A stretch of DNA of 64,000 bases, from assembly GCF_004323735.1 (NCBI RefSeq), contig NZ_CP036455.1, positions 3,591,101-3,655,100 of the forward strand. The letters run 5' to 3'. This document shows, piece by piece, positions 61,577 to 64,000 of this stretch. Each line of letters begins with the position of its first letter. The first letter of the stretch is position 1. The notes beneath the pieces were generated by a model, which worked only from the letters and a program-made list of their open reading frames with translations, did not search any database and was not told the DNA's origin. The DNA is from Streptomonospora litoralis. Its GTDB lineage: Bacteria > Actinomycetota > Actinomycetes > Streptosporangiales > Streptosporangiaceae. The position numbers were made by a program, and so were the translations under genes.

Positions 61577-62149
61577 GGCTACCCCCAATGTAGAGCCTGC
61601 CTTCACGCTCGCTCGACAAGTGAAAAGCGTGATGTTTGTCGGGCCGCGTGTCAAGCGAGGAGGCACCCCTAAAACGAGACTGTGAAATGCTCGACCGAAT
61701 CGCGCCCGCACTCGGCCGCGCGATTCCTGTGTTGATCATGAATATCTTCCATCGATTACTCTTCGGAATTCTTCATTGACGCTCGGTTCCGACCGGAAGA
61801 ATGCCCCCGGCCCGGCTTCCTGCGGAGACGGCCGGATGCGGCGGGCTCCCCGCCGGCGGCCCCGCGTCCGGCGGGGGGCAGAGCGCCCGCGGCGCTCCCG
61901 TCGACCAGCGCGGGCCGACCCGCCTTGCGCAGCCCACCCGGCGGGCACCCCGACTCCTCGCTTCCATATTCCATACGGAATTTCGTCACCTCATTCTCAT
62001 GTTGCGCCCGTGTTGCGGGAACAGGGTAAGAAGCCGCTGTCGCCCTGCTGTTGCGCCCGACTTGCGTGCGGTTCAGTAGAAATATTCCGCGTCGGAGCAC
62101 CGCCGCCCGCACCGGCGGCGGCATCGGCCCGCTAATGAAGGAGACGCGT
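61577..62149. promoter_or_regulatory. SARP / oxoamine synthase intergenic region with SARP heptamers
   Basis: No gene is visible in these 573 bp. TGTTGCG occurs at 62000-62006 and 62011-62017 (11-bp step), and TGTTGCG at 62049-62055 with ACTTGCG at 62060-62066 (again 11 bp). TAGAAA (62077-62082), ten bases beyond the last repeat, is a plausible -10 box. Also present are ATTCC-ATAC-GGAAT (61968-61981) and CCCCTAA (61666-61672) near the SARP start. Confidence 0.65.
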
Positions 62150-63367
62150 GTGACACCGCCATCGGCCTGGGGCGTGCTAGCAGAAAGATTGGCCGCCACG
62201 CAGCGGCGCGTTCGGTCACTGGAATCCGAGCCGGACCGGCGCAACAGTTTCCTGCCCTACACAGTCGAACGCGATTCGGCCTATGCCGAATTCGAGGGCT
62301 CGCGGCTGCTGATGATGTCCGGTTACAGCTACCTGGGCCTGGCGGGCGACGAACGGGTGGTCGCGGCCGCGAAGTCGGCGGTGGACACCTACGGCACCGG
62401 CAACCACGGCGTCCGCGCGCTGGCCGGCACCATCCCGCTGCACGAGGAGCTGGAAGCGGAGATCGCCCGCTTCGCCGGGCGCGAGGCCGCGATCGCGTTC
62501 GGCTCCGGCTACGCCGCCAACGTCGGCACGGTGGGCGGCCTGGTCGGGGCCGGCGACACCGTGTTCATCGACAAGTACGACCACGCCAGCATCGTCGACG
62601 GCTGCCGGCTGAGCGGGGCCGAGGTGACCCGGTTCCGCCACAACGACGTCGAGCACCTGGGGCGGCGGCTGGCCGCCTCCCGCACCCGCGGCCTGCGGCT
62701 GGTCATCGTGGACAGCGTCTACTCCATGGACGGCGACATCGCGCCCCTTCCGCAGCTGCGGCGGGTCTGCGACGAGCACGACGCGCTGCTGATGGTCGAC
62801 GAGGCCCACGCCCTGGGGGTCATCGGCGCATCGGGCGGCGGCATCGAGGACCACTTCGGCGGCGAGGTCCGGGTCGACGTGAAGCTGGGGACGCTGTCCA
62901 AGGCGATCCCGTCGATGGGCGGCTGGGTGGCGGGCGACCAGGCGCTGATCGGCCACCTGCGGTACGCGGCGCGGCCCTTCCTGTTCTCCGCCGCGCTGGC
63001 TCCGGCACAGGCTGCTGCCGCGCTGGAGTCCCTGCGCATCCTGCGCGCCGAGCCGGAACGGGTCGCCCACACCCAGCACGAGTCCGCGCGGCTGCGCGAT
63101 CTGCTCTCCGCGGCGGGTCTGCGCACCGCGGCGAGTGAGACGGCGGTGATCCCGCTGATCGCGGGCGGCGACGAGACCGCCTACGACTTCGCGACCGCCT
63201 GCCGCCACGAGGGCGTCATCGCCCTGCCGGTGGTCACCCCGGCCGTGCCCAACGACCTGGCCCGGCTGCGGATCGCGGTCACCGCGCGGCACAGCAAGGC
63301 CGACATCGACTTCGCCGCGGAAGCCTTCCTCAAGGCCGCGCGCACCTCGGCCGTACTGCCGTCCTGA
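62150..63367 (+). CDS. Alpha-oxoamine synthase (KAPA synthase/serine palmitoyltransferase-like)
   Basis: A 405-residue PLP enzyme with SGYSYLGLAGD, GTGNHGVRALAGT, the PLP-ring Asp in MVDEAHALGV (217-220) and the Schiff-base Lys251 in KLGTLSKAIPSMGG. The family condenses an amino acid with an acyl thioester, with loss of CO2, to give an alpha-amino ketone. Biotin BioF is possible, but the neighbours (SARP, ketosynthase, ACP) favour a secondary-metabolite role, as for the oxoamine synthases of prodiginine-type pathways. GTG 62150 has AAGGAG six bases upstream, so an in-frame ATG at 62135 is less likely. Confidence 0.92.
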   Translation: MTPPSAWGVLAERLAATQRRVRSLESEPDRRNSFLPYTVERDSAYAEFEGSRLLMMSGYSYLGLAGDERVVAAAKSAVDTYGTGNHGVRALAGTIPLHEELEAEIARFAGREAAIAFGSGYAANVGTVGGLVGAGDTVFIDKYDHASIVDGCRLSGAEVTRFRHNDVEHLGRRLAASRTRGLRLVIVDSVYSMDGDIAPLPQLRRVCDEHDALLMVDEAHALGVIGASGGGIEDHFGGEVRVDVKLGTLSKAIPSMGGWVAGDQALIGHLRYAARPFLFSAALAPAQAAAALESLRILRAEPERVAHTQHESARLRDLLSAAGLRTAASETAVIPLIAGGDETAYDFATACRHEGVIALPVVTPAVPNDLARLRIAVTARHSKADIDFAAEAFLKAARTSAVLPS

Positions 63368-63396
63368 AGACACCGTTGGAGCGGACGCGAGTTCCG

Positions 63397-64000
63397 ATGC
63401 GCAATTCATCCAGACCACCCGTCGCCATCACCGGCTGGGGCGTCGTGACGCCGGCCGGCTGCAGCCCCGACGACCTGTGGGCCGGCCTGCGGGCCGGAAA
63501 GTCCACCGCCGCCGTCCTCACCTCACCGGAACTGGCCCGCCACCGGATGCACATCGGCTGTGCGGTGCGCGGGCTGGACGGGGCCCGCGAGGTCTCGGCC
63601 AAGGACGCCCGCAGACTCGACCCGTTCACGGTGTACGGCACCACGGCGGCGTTGGCGGCCCACCGCGACGCCGGCTCCCCTGCGCCCGAGCCCGGCCGCG
63701 GCGCGATCGTCGTCGGCAACGCCGTCGGCGGCCGCTCCACCAGCGACAGCCAGAGCCGCAACTACGTGGAGCAGGGCCCGGGGCGGGTCAACCCGCTCAT
63801 GCCGCTGATGACCATGCCCAACGCCGCCGCGGCGCGGATCGCCATGGACCTGGGATGGCAGGGCCCCGCCACGACCATCGCCACCACCTGCTCCAGCGGC
63901 GCGGACGCGGTGGGCCACGCCCTGCTGCTCCTGCAGACGGGCCGGGCCGACGCGGTGCTCGCCGGCGGCTGCGAATGCACGCTGACGCCCGTCACCCTCG
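63397..64000 (+). CDS. FabF/KAS II-type ketosynthase (3' end outside window)
   Basis: The first 201 residues of a KAS I/II-type ketosynthase, cut off by the window edge. It starts VAITGWGVVTPAGCSPDDLW. The active-site Cys165 lies in IATTCSSGADAVGHAL, so this half at least is catalytic and not a chain-length factor. The His residues lie beyond the edge. It is 29 bp after the oxoamine synthase gene and on the same strand. With KAS III, ACP and FabG it would extend an ACP-bound chain. A type II PKS alpha subunit cannot be excluded from this part. Confidence 0.92.
   Translation, partial: MRNSSRPPVAITGWGVVTPAGCSPDDLWAGLRAGKSTAAVLTSPELARHRMHIGCAVRGLDGAREVSAKDARRLDPFTVYGTTAALAAHRDAGSPAPEPGRGAIVVGNAVGGRSTSDSQSRNYVEQGPGRVNPLMPLMTMPNAAAARIAMDLGWQGPATTIATTCSSGADAVGHALLLLQTGRADAVLAGGCECTLTPVTL

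Noticed and set aside
61968-61981. ATTCC-ATAC-GGAAT as an operator of the SARP gene
   Set aside because: Short arms, AT-biased, about 400 bp from the SARP start; not convincing beside the SARP heptamers.
61577-62149. Small genes in the SARP / oxoamine synthase gap
   Set aside because: Several short frames exist but have no ribosome site, no recognisable domain and Arg/Pro-rich translations typical of non-coding GC-rich DNA.
62150-63367. Biotin-pathway BioF as the identity of the oxoamine synthase
   Set aside because: Not excluded by sequence, but there are no other biotin genes nearby, and the ketosynthase, SARP and SARP sites favour a secondary role.

Overview
The window is a very GC-rich chromosomal segment, with strong third-position G/C bias, GTG and TTG starts, SARP, LuxR and LacI regulators, CebR-type boxes and modular PKS genes. 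This points to a filamentous actinomycete, perhaps Nocardiopsaceae or Streptomycetaceae; the sequence alone does not fix the genus. I saw no rRNA, tRNA, CRISPR array, insertion sequence or integrase.

Region 1 (1-27.5 kb) is one flank of a glycosylated macrolide-type cluster. A giant modular type I PKS gene runs off the left edge. It encodes a KSQ loading module, a first extension module with a degenerate DH, and the start of a KR-only module. Beside it are an LLM-type flavin oxidoreductase, an OleD-like resistance glycosyltransferase, a 58-residue membrane peptide, a two-component system joined to an ABC exporter, and a deoxysugar set: RmlA, RmlB, 2,3-dehydratase, 3-C-methyltransferase, 3-aminotransferase and 5-epimerase. 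A macrolide glycosyltransferase and a sulfotransferase follow. The sugar genes match the vancosamine-type (EvaA-D) route, except that no 4-ketoreductase is present. Two promoter motifs recur here: TGACA-N2-TGTCA upstream of the resistance GT and the exporter, and CCCCTA repeats in four intergenic regions.

Region 2 (27.5-48.5 kb) is mixed. It holds a Methyltransf_19 protein, a secreted GH51-like arabinofuranosidase with CBM2 under a CebR-type box, a quinone reductase/LysR pair, a small type III PKS locus (FAD monooxygenase, PKS, MFS pump), an ArsR/P1B-4 metal efflux pair, MurNAc uptake and use genes (MurP-type PTS, MurQ), a LacI regulator with a GH16-CBM6 glucanase sharing a 14-bp operator, two small membrane proteins and an FkbM methyltransferase.

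Region 3 (48.7-64 kb) is the least familiar part and continues past the right edge. A minus-strand set encodes ACP, KAS III and FabG. A tight six-gene plus-strand operon encodes a CFA-like methyltransferase, a Baeyer-Villiger monooxygenase, a Tat-type cytokinin-dehydrogenase-like oxidase, a SRPBCC protein, an alpha/beta hydrolase and a phosphopantetheinyl transferase. A SARP gene follows, then an alpha-oxoamine synthase and a FabF-type ketosynthase. Direct repeats resembling TGTTGCG at 11-bp spacing sit upstream of both plus-strand units, which suggests one SARP regulon. The inferred chemistry is a dissociated acyl-ACP pathway whose chain is condensed with an amino acid and then oxidised and methylated. 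An AraC/DUF1772/NmrA island (57.2-60.5 kb), with a 38-bp perfect palindrome, interrupts this cluster and may be unrelated.
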